Positions 28,992 to 38,316 of a stretch of 64,000 bases of DNA are shown piece after piece. This stretch comes from an uncultured Alphaproteobacteria bacterium (GTDB lineage: Bacteria; Pseudomonadota; Alphaproteobacteria; HIMB59): positions 124,001 through 188,000 of the forward strand of contig CABYRQ010000001.1 in assembly GCA_902521485.1 (NCBI GenBank), written 5' to 3'. The notes beneath the pieces were generated by a model that was given only the letters and a program-made list of their open reading frames with translations, had not been told where the DNA came from and did not search any database. The translations under genes were made by a program, and so were the position numbers. Position 1 is the stretch's first letter; each line of letters opens with the position of its first letter.

Positions 28992-30023
28992 TTAGTAGAT
29001 TGAAACACCAGAGGAGTCGAAAAAGTGCTGATGATTTTGATGCCAATCTAGATGAATATTTTCATTAATTTTGATATTATAATTTACATCAAGTTTAGCT
29101 GTGATCTCATTATTCTTTTCCAAGTTTATGTAACATAATAAGTGCTCACCTAAATTCTCTATATGTCTTATAGTTCCTTTGAGTTTACTAGAGTTATCAT
29201 TTGACACATTGAGATGCTCAGGTCTAATTCCTATTTTGGTTGCTCCACTTGGAATATTTAATTTAGGTATATTTAATTTATGTCCATCCTTTAAATTTAT
29301 CATATTCATTTTTGGAGAACCAATAAACTCAGCAACAAATTGATTTTTTGGAGAATTATAAAGCTCAATAGGTGTCCCAACTTGTTCAATAATTCCCTGA
29401 TTAATAACAACAATTCTATCTGCTAGAGTCATTGCTTCAACTTGGTCATGTGTTACATAAATCATTGTCGCAGCTAATTGATTATGAAGCTTAGCTATTT
29501 CTATTCTCGTTTGAACACGAAGCGCAGCATCTAAATTAGATAAGGGCTCATCAAATAAAAATACTTTTGGATTTCTTACTATAGCTCTTCCAATAGCAAC
29601 ACGTTGTCGTTGACCACCTGATAATTGTTTAGGTAGTCTTTCAAATAAACTTTCAATTTGCAAAATCTTTGCTGACTCTAAAACTCTACTTTTGATTTCA
29701 TCAATAGGGGTTTTAGCTTGTTTTAATGCAAATGACATATTGTCAAAAACTGTCATGTGAGGGTACAATGCATATGATTGAAAAACCATCGCAACACCCC
29801 TCTCTGCAGCAATAATTTTATTTACAACCTCTCCACCTATAGATATTTCTCCTTCAGTTATATCTTCTAGTCCGGCTATCATTCTAAGGAGTGTGGATTT
29901 ACCACAACCAGATGGTCCAACAAAAACAATGAACTCACCAGAGTTAATATCAAGGTCTACTCCATGAATCACTTCAGTTTTATCATAATTTTTTTTTACA
30001 CTTTTAAGGTTTACTTTAGCCAT
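28992..30023 (-). CDS. sugar ABC transporter ATPase (MsmK/UgpC type), second copy
   Basis: A 343-aa ATPase with Walker [10 protein letters not shown], signature LSGGQRQR, Walker [21 protein letters not shown] and a short C-terminal OB domain (GIRPEHLN). It lies between GH1 and GH42 genes, not beside any permease. Since the galactoside importer at 15987-19041 has no ATPase and the agl operon already has one, this gene most likely serves the galactoside importer. The first half is close to the agl ATPase, so exchange between importers is also possible. Confidence 0.92.
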   Translation of the reverse strand: MAKVNLKSVKKNYDKTEVIHGVDLDINSGEFIVFVGPSGCGKSTLLRMIAGLEDITEGEISIGGEVVNKIIAAERGVAMVFQSYALYPHMTVFDNMSFALKQAKTPIDEIKSRVLESAKILQIESLFERLPKQLSGGQRQRVAIGRAIVRNPKVFLFDEPLSNLDAALRVQTRIEIAKLHNQLAATMIYVTHDQVEAMTLADRIVVINQGIIEQVGTPIELYNSPKNQFVAEFIGSPKMNMINLKDGHKLNIPKLNIPSGATKIGIRPEHLNVSNDNSSKLKGTIRHIENLGEHLLCYINLEKNNEITAKLDVNYNIKINENIHLDWHQNHQHFFDSSGVSIY

Positions 30024-30083
30024 AATACCCCGAAAACTTTAGCATTTTTTGTGAAAATATACATCAGTGACTATAGATTTAAT

Positions 30084-31406
30084 TTAGGCTAAATACTTTG
30101 AGAATTCAAAATAAGATTTTTTTGGAGTTCGTTTAAAGCTATCGAAATCAACATAGACTATTCCAAATCTCTTGGAATAGCCAAATGCCCATTCATAGTT
30201 ATCAAGCAATGACCAAACAAAATAACCCTTAATAGATAAACCTTCATTTAAACAACTTAATATTTGTTTTAAATGTAAATTAAAAAATTCTATTCGATCT
30301 TCATCATAAACTTCTCCTTTTGAAGTTAGTTTATCATTATTTGCCATTCCATTTTCGGTAATATAAATTGGAATTTTATTATCATATTCTTCATTTATTC
30401 TTTTAATAAAGTAGCTCAATCCTTCAGGATAAAATTCCCATCCCATATCTGTTTTTTTTAGCGTTCCACTATTACACTCATAATTAACACCATCGTCTGA
30501 TTTTTTATATTTGATTATTGAGCGGGTATAATAATTCAATCCTATCCAATCAATTGGCGAAGATATTAATTCTAACTGTGATTTATAATTTTCTGGTAAG
30601 TATTTTTCTAGAATAGATAAAGCTAATTCTGGATATTTACCTTTAAAGATAGCGTCAGAAAACCATCTATTATGAATTTCATCAAACAGTTTTGTTGCTT
30701 GAATATTTTCTTCATTACTATCTATGGATTGACCAAACTGATTATTTAAAACTATACCAATCTGATGAGCACGACAGGACCTTATTGCTTCAACAGATTG
30801 CGAGTGTGCAAATAAAATATTATGCATAGTTTTAGCAGCTGATTGGATATTTTTAATTCCTGGCGCATGCTCTCCAAGATAATGACTTAACCAAGAAACA
30901 CACCAAGGTTCATTAATGGTTGAAATTTTTTCGAATTGATCTCCAAATATTTTTGATATGAAAAAAGATAAATCTCCGAAATGCTTACAGGTTTCTTGAT
31001 TCTCCCAACCATTAATTTTTTGAAATCTTATGGGAAGATCCCAATGATAGATTGTTGGAAAAGCCTCTAAATCGCATTTATTTATCTCTTCTAATAATCG
31101 CTTGTAAAAATCTACACCCTTTAAATTTACATCTTTGTTGTTGTCTGGAAACAATCTAGGCCAAGCAAATGAGAAACGATAGGTCTTAAAACCCGCGTCT
31201 TTTATAAGTTTAATATCCTCTTTGAAATATTCAATATGATTACAGGCAAGCCTACCATCAATGCTATTCAATTTTCTCTCAGCAAAATCGTCCCAAATTG
31301 ATTTACCACAATTGCCGTATATCTTTCCTTCAATCTGGTAAGAGGAAGTAGCTACTCCTAATTTAAAATCCTTAGGAAACTCTTGTAGAAGTGATAAGTT
31401 AATCAA
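30084..31406 (-). CDS. beta-glucosidase/beta-galactosidase, glycoside hydrolase family 1
   Basis: A 440-aa GH1 enzyme: N-terminal FKLGVATSSYQIEG, acid/base Glu in TINEPWC, nucleophile Glu in YITENGMAN and a C-terminal DNYEWAFGY typical of the aglycone site. It is cytoplasmic and cleaves beta-linked disaccharides. The start is TTG, overlapping the preceding ATPase stop by 8 bp (TTGATTAA), in the same style as other coupled junctions here. Confidence 0.92.
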   Translation of the reverse strand: MINLSLLQEFPKDFKLGVATSSYQIEGKIYGNCGKSIWDDFAERKLNSIDGRLACNHIEYFKEDIKLIKDAGFKTYRFSFAWPRLFPDNNKDVNLKGVDFYKRLLEEINKCDLEAFPTIYHWDLPIRFQKINGWENQETCKHFGDLSFFISKIFGDQFEKISTINEPWCVSWLSHYLGEHAPGIKNIQSAAKTMHNILFAHSQSVEAIRSCRAHQIGIVLNNQFGQSIDSNEENIQATKLFDEIHNRWFSDAIFKGKYPELALSILEKYLPENYKSQLELISSPIDWIGLNYYTRSIIKYKKSDDGVNYECNSGTLKKTDMGWEFYPEGLSYFIKRINEEYDNKIPIYITENGMANNDKLTSKGEVYDEDRIEFFNLHLKQILSCLNEGLSIKGYFVWSLLDNYEWAFGYSKRFGIVYVDFDSFKRTPKKSYFEFSKYLA

Positions 31407-32475
31407 TTCTGATTTTGTTACTAGAATGAAATAAATTAGTTTTGTTTAAATCAAATTTAATTTTAATATCATCACCAACCTTAATTGAGCTATCTCCCGA
31501 TGCCTCAACTACTATTGGATCACCATCGTTATCTAAATAAATAAAAGTGTTTGAACCTAATTTCTCCACAACGAACGCTTTACTTCGGAAATCATAATCT
31601 GAGTCGTCAGTGATAATTATATCTTCGGGTCTAATACCAAAAATTATATCAGAATTTTCATTTGATTTAATTGTTTTTGAAATTGTAATCTTTGAACCTA
31701 AAACATTAATTCCAACTCTATTTTTATCTACTGATAAAATTTTAGCATTGACAAAATTCATCTTTGGAGAGCCAATGAAACTAGCAACAAATAAATTTTT
31801 AGGATTATTATATAATTCTATAGGCTTACCTTGTTGAGAAATCTCACCTTGATCTAACACAACAATCTCATCAGATAAAGTCATTGCCTCAGTTTGGTCA
31901 TGAGTCACATAAACCATTGTTGCGTCCAAGTGATCATGCAATTTTGCTAATTCAATTCTCATTTGAACTCTCAAAGCGGCATCTAAATTAGATAAAGGTT
32001 CATCAAATAGAAAGACCTTAGGTTTTCTAGTTATTGCTCTACCGATAGCAACTCTTTGTCTTTGACCTCCTGACAATTGTTTAGGTTTTCTTAAAAGATA
32101 ATCTTCAATTTGTAAAATTTTTGCAGCCTCATGCACTCTATGTTTAACTTCATCTTTAGGTCTTTTTTCTAATTTCAGTCCAAATGCCATATTATCAAAA
32201 ACAGTCATATGGGGATAAAGAGCATATGATTGAAAAACCATGGCGATATTTCTTTCTTTTGGAGGTAGGTTATTTACTTCTTCTCCACCAATCGAAATTT
32301 TACCCGAATTAGTTTCTTCTAACCCAGCTATCATTCTTAATAATGTAGACTTTCCACATCCAGATGGCCCAACAAGTGTTGTGAATGATTGACTTTTAAT
32401 GTTGAGTGAAAAATCCTTAATAACATGGGTTTTTCCAAAAAATTTATTAATTGAGCTTAGTTCTATATCCGCCAT
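31399..32475 (-). CDS. alpha-glucoside ABC transporter ATPase (AglK-like)
   Basis: A 358-aa CUT1 ATPase with all standard motifs ([47 protein letters not shown]) and a C-terminal regulatory OB domain (GIRPED). Its ATG shares one base with the stop of the GH4 gene (TAATG). Order behind the binding protein, two permeases and glycosidase matches the rhizobial aglEFGAK arrangement. Confidence 0.92.
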   Translation of the reverse strand: MADIELSSINKFFGKTHVIKDFSLNIKSQSFTTLVGPSGCGKSTLLRMIAGLEETNSGKISIGGEEVNNLPPKERNIAMVFQSYALYPHMTVFDNMAFGLKLEKRPKDEVKHRVHEAAKILQIEDYLLRKPKQLSGGQRQRVAIGRAITRKPKVFLFDEPLSNLDAALRVQMRIELAKLHDHLDATMVYVTHDQTEAMTLSDEIVVLDQGEISQQGKPIELYNNPKNLFVASFIGSPKMNFVNAKILSVDKNRVGINVLGSKITISKTIKSNENSDIIFGIRPEDIIITDDSDYDFRSKAFVVEKLGSNTFIYLDNDGDPIVVEASGDSSIKVGDDIKIKFDLNKTNLFHSSNKIRID

Positions 32476-33794
32476 TAGTTTAGGTATCCTAAAAATTTTG
32501 ATTGTATATTAATCATGGTATTTAAAAGTTCCTCAGCCTTAATTGCATCATCAACTATAGGATCTGACAAAAGAGCTAAATACGCACCATGTTTTGATCT
32601 ATTTAAAATCGCTTCTGTTGTTAATTGTATGACTCCCGTTTGCGAATTTAAAAGCGCACCAAATGTTTTAGGATAATTTCCTAATTTCTTTCCATTCGCA
32701 CCTTTCTTATTAATTACAGCTGGTACTTCCACTACAATATCATTTGGTAAATACTCAATTAAATTATTATTTGGGATATTTACTGCATGTTCAAGTCTAT
32801 TGTCATCTTCAATAATACTCTCAATAATTGGCACAACTCTCTCATCAAGTTTTGGTTTGCTATTATCAAAAAACCTCCCATACAAAAAGTCATCTTCATA
32901 AAAATTTAAACATCTATTTTTATATTTTTTATAAAAATCTGAAATCCCATCGTGATCAGCCACGCTAAAAGCCCATTGCATGTATTCTCCTACATGGCTG
33001 TCTGTTGTAATGGGAAGATAAGAATATTTTTTAAATAACTCAAAGAAGACTCCTCTTTCAGCTCCAGGGTCTGACTCAAAACCTTCGTGATCATTAATTA
33101 AACTAGAGTAGTAGCTATTAAATTTATCTCGAATAATTGGATATCCATCTTTTTTGGTATCTTTATACTTGACATCCAATAGGATACTAAAATGATTTAG
33201 TCCACCTGCTTCAAATTCTATATTGCTGAGGTCGGTATTGAGTAATGTTGGTAATTGTCTTTCCATAGAATGAATTTCGTGGCACAAGCCAATTATATTT
33301 AGATTTGGAAATTTTGTGGTAAGAGCATGACATATTCTTTGCATTGGGTTCGAGTAATTAAATACAAAAGCGTTGGGGCAAATCTTTTCTATATCCTCAC
33401 AAATTTCAATTATCACAGGTATAATCCTTAAAGCATGAAATAGACCTCCAGGGCCTCCATTTTCTCCATAAATTTGTTTAAAACCATATTGAACTGGTAT
33501 CCCCCAATCTTGTTCCCAGAGTTCAAATCTATTTCCAACTTCAATTGAGATTAAACAAAAATCAGCGCCTTTGAGTGCTTCTTCTCTAGAAGTAGTAGCT
33601 TCAATTTGAAAATTTACCTGAAGTTTTTCTTTATATTTTTCAGCAATTTTTCTTGTTTTTTCAACTGCCTCGGGCCTTATGTCATGGAGGACGATAGTGG
33701 ATCCTTTGAGGATTTGAGATTTATAAAAGTCTCCAATTATCTTTAAACCAAAGTTAGTGCTTCCAGCTCCTATTATTACAATTCTTTTTCCCAT
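32475..33794 (-). CDS. alpha-glucosidase, glycoside hydrolase family 4
   Basis: A 439-aa GH4 enzyme with NAD fingerprint (IIGAGSTNFG), NPMQ motif (NYSNPMQRIC) and substrate-class tetrapeptide CHEI at residues 171-174, which in GH4 goes with alpha-glucosidase activity; compare CHSV in the melA product. Cys171 and the His of GLNHFS would bind the metal. It stands where rhizobial agl operons carry a GH13 alpha-glucosidase, so an NAD-dependent enzyme seems to fill that role here. Confidence 0.9.
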   Translation of the reverse strand: MGKRIVIIGAGSTNFGLKIIGDFYKSQILKGSTIVLHDIRPEAVEKTRKIAEKYKEKLQVNFQIEATTSREEALKGADFCLISIEVGNRFELWEQDWGIPVQYGFKQIYGENGGPGGLFHALRIIPVIIEICEDIEKICPNAFVFNYSNPMQRICHALTTKFPNLNIIGLCHEIHSMERQLPTLLNTDLSNIEFEAGGLNHFSILLDVKYKDTKKDGYPIIRDKFNSYYSSLINDHEGFESDPGAERGVFFELFKKYSYLPITTDSHVGEYMQWAFSVADHDGISDFYKKYKNRCLNFYEDDFLYGRFFDNSKPKLDERVVPIIESIIEDDNRLEHAVNIPNNNLIEYLPNDIVVEVPAVINKKGANGKKLGNYPKTFGALLNSQTGVIQLTTEAILNRSKHGAYLALLSDPIVDDAIKAEELLNTMINIQSKFLGYLN

Positions 33795-33814
33795 AATTTA
33801 TTTACTTATTATAA

Positions 33815-34954
33815 CTAGCCTTTTACTGACCCAGCTACAAGCCCTCTTATAAAATATCTTTGAAGGGAAAAGAAAATAAATAAAGGGACCGTCATTGATA
33901 CAAAGGCACCTGTTGTTAAAATTTCCCAATTTTCTCCTCTCGATCCAAGAAGCTCTTTTAACTTTGCGGTCAAAATAATTTCACTTGGATGCTTGTCTAA
34001 AAAAACTAAACCAACAAGCAAATCATTCCACACCCATAAAAATTGTAAGATAAAAATCGATGCAAAAGAGGGTATTGATAATGGCACTACTATTTTTATA
34101 AAAGTATCGTAATGTGTCGCTCCATCAACTCTAGCTGCCTCGATCATTTCACTAGGTAGTGTTTTTAGAAAATTCCATAATAAAAAAGTAGTTGATGCAA
34201 GACCAAATCCAGTATGTGCCATCCAAATACCAGGATAAGATTTAGCAGAGACACCGAATAATGCCCCAAAGTCATTGTATATTGTTAGTACAGGTATTAG
34301 GCACATTTGCAACGGAACAACAAGAGAGGCTATTATAGTAGCTAATAAAAGATCTCTACCATAAAATTTCATCCAAGTAAGCGCATACGCAAAATAAGAA
34401 CAGATTATTAAAGGTATTAAAGTTGCAGGAAGTGCTACTGCAAAAGTATTTAAAAATGCCTGTCCTAATCCCTCTTTAAGAAGCACCTCTTTGTAATTAT
34501 CAAGCGTAAAGCTTGGAGGGCTCTTGGCTGATACAAAAATTCTTTTGCCTTTTTTCTTTTTAAATTCTTCTTTTGACTTCCAAATATAATCACCATTTTC
34601 AAAAACTGTTATTTCTGTTTTATCTTTAAATAATGCGGTCTCACCGACCTCATATTCGTCAATGTTTTTAGAGGTAACACCAAACCGATAAATCTCTTTA
34701 CCCTGTTTTTCATCAAATAAATTACTTTTTATAAAATAGTAATCTCCTTCTTTGATTTGGTCTTCTTTACCTTTTGTACGGTATATTTCATTGACCTCAG
34801 TAGTGGTAAAGGAGGTCCACCACCCACTTATAGCTAAAACATCTTTATCTCTTAGAGAGCTGATAAATAGCCCAAATGTTGGAACAATCCATGCGATTAC
34901 AAATAATAATAATAAAAGTTGGGAGAATACTTTAGTGAATGTAAGTTTTTTCAT
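33815..34954 (-). CDS. alpha-glucoside ABC transporter permease (AglG-like)
   Basis: A 379-aa MalG-type permease. Between the first membrane helix and the core there is a periplasmic insertion of roughly 100 residues (about 45-145, rich in K, E and Y), as in AglG-type permeases. EAA motif: EAARVDGATHYDTFIKI. Its ATG overlaps the aglF-like stop as ATGA. Confidence 0.9.
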   Translation of the reverse strand: MKKLTFTKVFSQLLLLLFVIAWIVPTFGLFISSLRDKDVLAISGWWTSFTTTEVNEIYRTKGKEDQIKEGDYYFIKSNLFDEKQGKEIYRFGVTSKNIDEYEVGETALFKDKTEITVFENGDYIWKSKEEFKKKKGKRIFVSAKSPPSFTLDNYKEVLLKEGLGQAFLNTFAVALPATLIPLIICSYFAYALTWMKFYGRDLLLATIIASLVVPLQMCLIPVLTIYNDFGALFGVSAKSYPGIWMAHTGFGLASTTFLLWNFLKTLPSEMIEAARVDGATHYDTFIKIVVPLSIPSFASIFILQFLWVWNDLLVGLVFLDKHPSEIILTAKLKELLGSRGENWEILTTGAFVSMTVPLFIFFSLQRYFIRGLVAGSVKG

Positions 34955-35934
34955 ACTTTTTGCTCTTGTTTATGTCTGTATAGGTTCCAAGCTAATATTG
35001 GGATAACTCCAATCAAGATACAAAAAGCAAGTACACTTCCCCTACCTGAGTCACCGCCACCTCTGAACATCCAATCATACATCAAATTTGCTAGAACTTC
35101 TGTTTGCCACTGACCATTGGTCATTGCATATATAATGTCGAAAACTTTTAAAACTAGAATTGTAATTATCGTCCAAATCACCAAGATAGTCTGCTCTAGA
35201 TATGGAATGATAATTGACCAGAAAATTTTCAACTCACTGGCACCATCTATCCTAGCAGCATCTAGTGTTTCATTAGGAATACTCCTAAGTGCTGCACTAA
35301 AAATAACTAGGGCAAGACCAGTTTGTATCCATATCATAATTGCCATTAAAAAAAGATTATTCCATATAGGAATTGTTAACCATGCTTGTGGTTCAAAACC
35401 CAAAGCAACTGCTATTGCATTTAATAGTCCAATTTGTTGATCACCAGGCCCTCTGTAGTCATACATAAATTTCCATATCACACCTGCACCAACAAATGAA
35501 ATTGCCATAGGCATAAAAATTATTGACTTTGCAATTGACCCCCACCAAATTCTATCTGCTAGATTTGCTATAACTAAACCAAAAAAAGTACTTAACGTTG
35601 GAACAACAATTAACCAGCCCAAATTATTTATAATACTTCTTTTAAAATCAGGATCATTAATAGCCCAATTATAATTGAAAAGTCCCACAAAGTTTTCACC
35701 AACTTTATCGTAAAAACTTAACCTTATAGTTTCAAATACAGGATAAATTATAAAAACAAATAACACTATAAAAGCAGGTGCTATAAAAATAATAACCCTT
35801 ATAGAATTTTCAAACGCAAAATTTTTAGATACTTTTACTCTAAAATAATCTAATAAAAAATTTGATAAATGAAAAAATAATACAAAAAAGAGAACTCCAA
35901 TAAGAACGGTAATTGCAAGGGAGAAAATACTCAT
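34951..35934 (-). CDS. alpha-glucoside ABC transporter permease (AglF-like)
   Basis: A 327-aa MalF-type permease with an extra N-terminal membrane helix and EAA motif (DAARIDGASELKIFWSI). The GPGDQQIG segment lies in the periplasmic part between helices. It follows the binding-protein gene after a 66-bp spacer that carries a hairpin. Confidence 0.9.
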   Translation of the reverse strand: MSIFSLAITVLIGVLFFVLFFHLSNFLLDYFRVKVSKNFAFENSIRVIIFIAPAFIVLFVFIIYPVFETIRLSFYDKVGENFVGLFNYNWAINDPDFKRSIINNLGWLIVVPTLSTFFGLVIANLADRIWWGSIAKSIIFMPMAISFVGAGVIWKFMYDYRGPGDQQIGLLNAIAVALGFEPQAWLTIPIWNNLFLMAIMIWIQTGLALVIFSAALRSIPNETLDAARIDGASELKIFWSIIIPYLEQTILVIWTIITILVLKVFDIIYAMTNGQWQTEVLANLMYDWMFRGGGDSGRGSVLAFCILIGVIPILAWNLYRHKQEQKV

Positions 35935-35949
35935 TGTATTAGAAAGAAG

Positions 35950-35981
35950 CTAAGGGCAAATAATACACTATTCGCCCTTAG
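35950..35981 (-). terminator. intercistronic hairpin after aglE-like gene
   Basis: CTAAGGGC (35950-35957) pairs with GCCCTTAG (35974-35981), with an inner AATA/TATT pairing across one mismatch. It lies in the 66-bp gap between the binding-protein stop and the permease start, without a real U-tract. Probably an mRNA stabiliser or partial terminator favouring the binding protein. Confidence 0.75.
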
Positions 35982-36000
35982 TTTAGAAATTAACTATTTT

Positions 36001-37311
36001 TTATTGACCAGCTTCCCAGCTAGCTTGTATTTCGTCAGCAACGTCCTTGGCTGATTTACCATTGGTATAATCAACCATTCCAGTCCAGAAAGATCCTGCT
36101 CCAACCCATCCAGGCATTAAGTCTGAACCATCAAACCTGAAAGTTGTTGCATTCATTAAGATTTCATGAAGACCTCTGAATGTATCACTTGAGTATTTAC
36201 TTGTATCTACATACTTATGAGGTGTTAAAAATCCGCCTTTTTCCATGAATCTTTCGTTAGCTTCAGTGTGAAGTAAGAACTTCATGAACTCAGTTGTAAT
36301 TTTTCTGTCATTAGTAGGAGCCATTAAAGTTCCAGCACCAAGAACAGGTTTACCTAAGTCTTGAGAAGCAAAAGGTGGGAAGTAGAAGAAATCATAGTCT
36401 ACGCCAGCTTCTGCACCTTCAGGAAAGAATGCAGGAATAAAACTAGCTTGTCTATGCATCATACACTCCGCTGGAGAGGTAAACAATCCATTAGGAGAGT
36501 CTCTAAAGTCTGTTGTTGCAACAGCTTTTGTACCACCATTAACGTAAGAGTCATTTAATGCTATTGAACCAAAGAAGTCCATTGCATCGATAACTCTTTG
36601 ATCATTAAATTTCATTTCATTTGAAACCCATTGATCGTATGTATTAGGTGAATGAGTTCTTAGCATAATGTCTTCCATCCAGTCCGTGGCAGGCCATCCA
36701 GTAGCACCACCAGAACCTAAACCGATACAAAATGGAGTATTGCCATCACTGACCATTTGATCTGCCAATGCTAATAAATCTTCCATTGTTGTAGGTATTT
36801 CGTAGCCATTATCCTCAAAGTTGTCAGGTGAATACCACACTAAACTTTTTACGTTAACTCTATAAAAGACACCGTAAAATTTTTCAAAGCCAACTGGATC
36901 TTTATAAGTTGTAAGATCAACCCATGATTGACCTGCAGCATAATTATCAAGAACCATTTGTTTGATATCATCACCTAATGGAGATAAACAACCAGTAGCT
37001 GCAATATTAGCTGCTAATCCTGGTTGAGGGAACACAGCAATATCTGCTGGGCTTCCTGCCTGACAGTCAATATTAATAATTGATTCAAATTCATCAGAAC
37101 CACCATACTCGACGGATGCTCCTGTTGCTGCTTCAAAAATTGAAATGACATCCCTGAAATCATCATCTTGTGGTGCCAACCAAGGACCAAAGATTGTTAA
37201 TTTTTCTCCCGACAGGTCAGGGCCTGTATATGCGTGAGAACCAGCATTTGCATAGCTTACTCCAAATAAAGAAATAGCTATCAAAGCTGTAAGTGTTTTA
37301 ATTAATTTCAT
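36001..37311 (-). CDS. alpha-glucoside ABC transporter solute-binding protein (AglE-like)
   Basis: A 436-aa binding protein with signal peptide (cleavage near ANAGS) and a very strong AGGAGGAGG ribosome site. Motifs such as KLTIFGPWLAP and the length fit the AglE family of alpha-glucoside binders. First gene of a minus-strand operon that continues to GH42. Cys pairs (INIDCQAG and ATGCLSP) may form a disulfide. Confidence 0.9.
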   Translation of the reverse strand: MKLIKTLTALIAISLFGVSYANAGSHAYTGPDLSGEKLTIFGPWLAPQDDDFRDVISIFEAATGASVEYGGSDEFESIINIDCQAGSPADIAVFPQPGLAANIAATGCLSPLGDDIKQMVLDNYAAGQSWVDLTTYKDPVGFEKFYGVFYRVNVKSLVWYSPDNFEDNGYEIPTTMEDLLALADQMVSDGNTPFCIGLGSGGATGWPATDWMEDIMLRTHSPNTYDQWVSNEMKFNDQRVIDAMDFFGSIALNDSYVNGGTKAVATTDFRDSPNGLFTSPAECMMHRQASFIPAFFPEGAEAGVDYDFFYFPPFASQDLGKPVLGAGTLMAPTNDRKITTEFMKFLLHTEANERFMEKGGFLTPHKYVDTSKYSSDTFRGLHEILMNATTFRFDGSDLMPGWVGAGSFWTGMVDYTNGKSAKDVADEIQASWEAGQ

Positions 37312-37360
37312 AGAAATCCTCCTCCTATAAAAATATGTGAGGATGAATTTAACAAAATGA

Positions 37361-37374
37361 GTATGATTTCATAC
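37361..37374. promoter_or_regulatory. palindrome upstream of agl-like operon
   Basis: GTATGA-TT-TCATAC is a perfect inverted repeat 50 bp before the aglE-like ATG, with further TG/CA symmetry one base outside. Position and size fit an operator for a dimeric repressor. No sugar regulator gene is encoded in the window, so its partner is unknown. Confidence 0.4.
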
Positions 37375-37490
37375 ACATTAAAAGCTTAAATAATATGCAA
37401 TTTTCTGATATCAAAAAATCAATATTATCAACATTTATTCATATTCAATCCATAATCTAGGAGATTCTATTCGCTCTGCTATGTTTAAAA

Positions 37491-37973
37491 TTAATGTTTA
37501 CTTATAGTATCGTATTTTCTTTGTATTGACTCAGGCCAAACAGATTTCATGTAAGCTAAAATAGACCATATGTCATCATCATTTAATTTGTCGTTACCTT
37601 GCATTTTACCATCGTAGTTTTCATTATAAATTTTAAATCCATACTTAATTATATTAAAGAGTTGTTCTTGACTGTGATGCCATGTATGACCTGTACCATT
37701 TAAGGGTGGGGAGAGGTTATGACCATCTTTATCTTTTTTTGTACTCCAGTTAGGTTGACCCTGCAAGTTGTCACCATGACATGATGCACAGTGAGTTACA
37801 TAAAGAGATTTACCTAGGATAATTTGACTAATTAATTTTTCATCTATTTCTGTAATGGCAGTTTCTATATTATCGCTTTCCTTTTTGTTAGGATTTAAAA
37901 AATACAAAAGAGAAATTATTATTGCTGCGAGACTAATAACAAATACTAAAATTCTTTTTAAAAGAAACGACAA
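37491..37973 (-). CDS. membrane-anchored monohaem cytochrome c
   Basis: A 160-aa protein with an N-terminal membrane helix (about residues 7-26) and one haem motif CASCH near residue 62. A likely axial Met is in KMQGNDKL or AYMKSVW. It is a class I-type cytochrome facing the periplasm. It follows the CsoR-like gene by 5 bp, so it is probably under the same copper control; related small cytochromes occur in copper loci. Confidence 0.85.
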   Translation of the reverse strand: MSFLLKRILVFVISLAAIIISLLYFLNPNKKESDNIETAITEIDEKLISQIILGKSLYVTHCASCHGDNLQGQPNWSTKKDKDGHNLSPPLNGTGHTWHHSQEQLFNIIKYGFKIYNENYDGKMQGNDKLNDDDIWSILAYMKSVWPESIQRKYDTISKH

Positions 37974-37978
37974 TGTTG

Positions 37979-38272
37979 TTAATTATTAAATTTTCTAAGT
38001 AAATCTTGTAATTCTTCTATTTTTTGTTTTTTTTGTTTATCGTTTTTTTTCATAGCATCTACAACACAGTGATCAATGTGCTTATTAAGTATGTTATTTT
38101 CTAGAGATTTTATTGCCGAAGTTATGGCTCTTGTTTGTTGTAAAATTTCAAGACAATATCTTTTTTCAACAATCATTTTTTCAACGCCTTTAAGCTGACC
38201 ATGAATTCGATTAATGCGATGAATATTTTTAATATGATCTGGATTTTTATTTATTTTAATAATATTTGACAT
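37979..38272 (-). CDS. CsoR-type metal-sensing transcriptional repressor
   Basis: A 97-aa all-helical protein of the CsoR/RcnR/FrmR family: RINRIHGQLKGVEKMI at the start and the metal site C40, H65, C69. The spacing (25 and 4) equals the Cys-His-Cys copper(I) site of CsoR, and differs from the nickel or formaldehyde sensors, which lack the last Cys. It is predicted to repress both its own operon and the divergent gene from the shared palindrome until Cu(I) binds. Confidence 0.87.
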   Translation of the reverse strand: MSNIIKINKNPDHIKNIHRINRIHGQLKGVEKMIVEKRYCLEILQQTRAITSAIKSLENNILNKHIDHCVVDAMKKNDKQKKQKIEELQDLLRKFNN

Positions 38273-38282
38273 AAAAGTACTA

Positions 38283-38304
38283 TACTATATACCAGTATAT
38301 AGTA
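38283..38304. promoter_or_regulatory. 22-bp perfect palindrome, predicted CsoR operator
   Basis: Arms TACTATATAC and GTATATAGTA separated by CA, centred in the 44-bp space between the divergent csoR-like gene and the DUF4396 gene. It overlaps the AT-rich promoter for both directions. Known CsoR operators also contain ATAC...GTAT half sites, usually with more G/C in the middle. Confidence 0.75.
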
Positions 38305-38316
38305 AATATAAAAATA

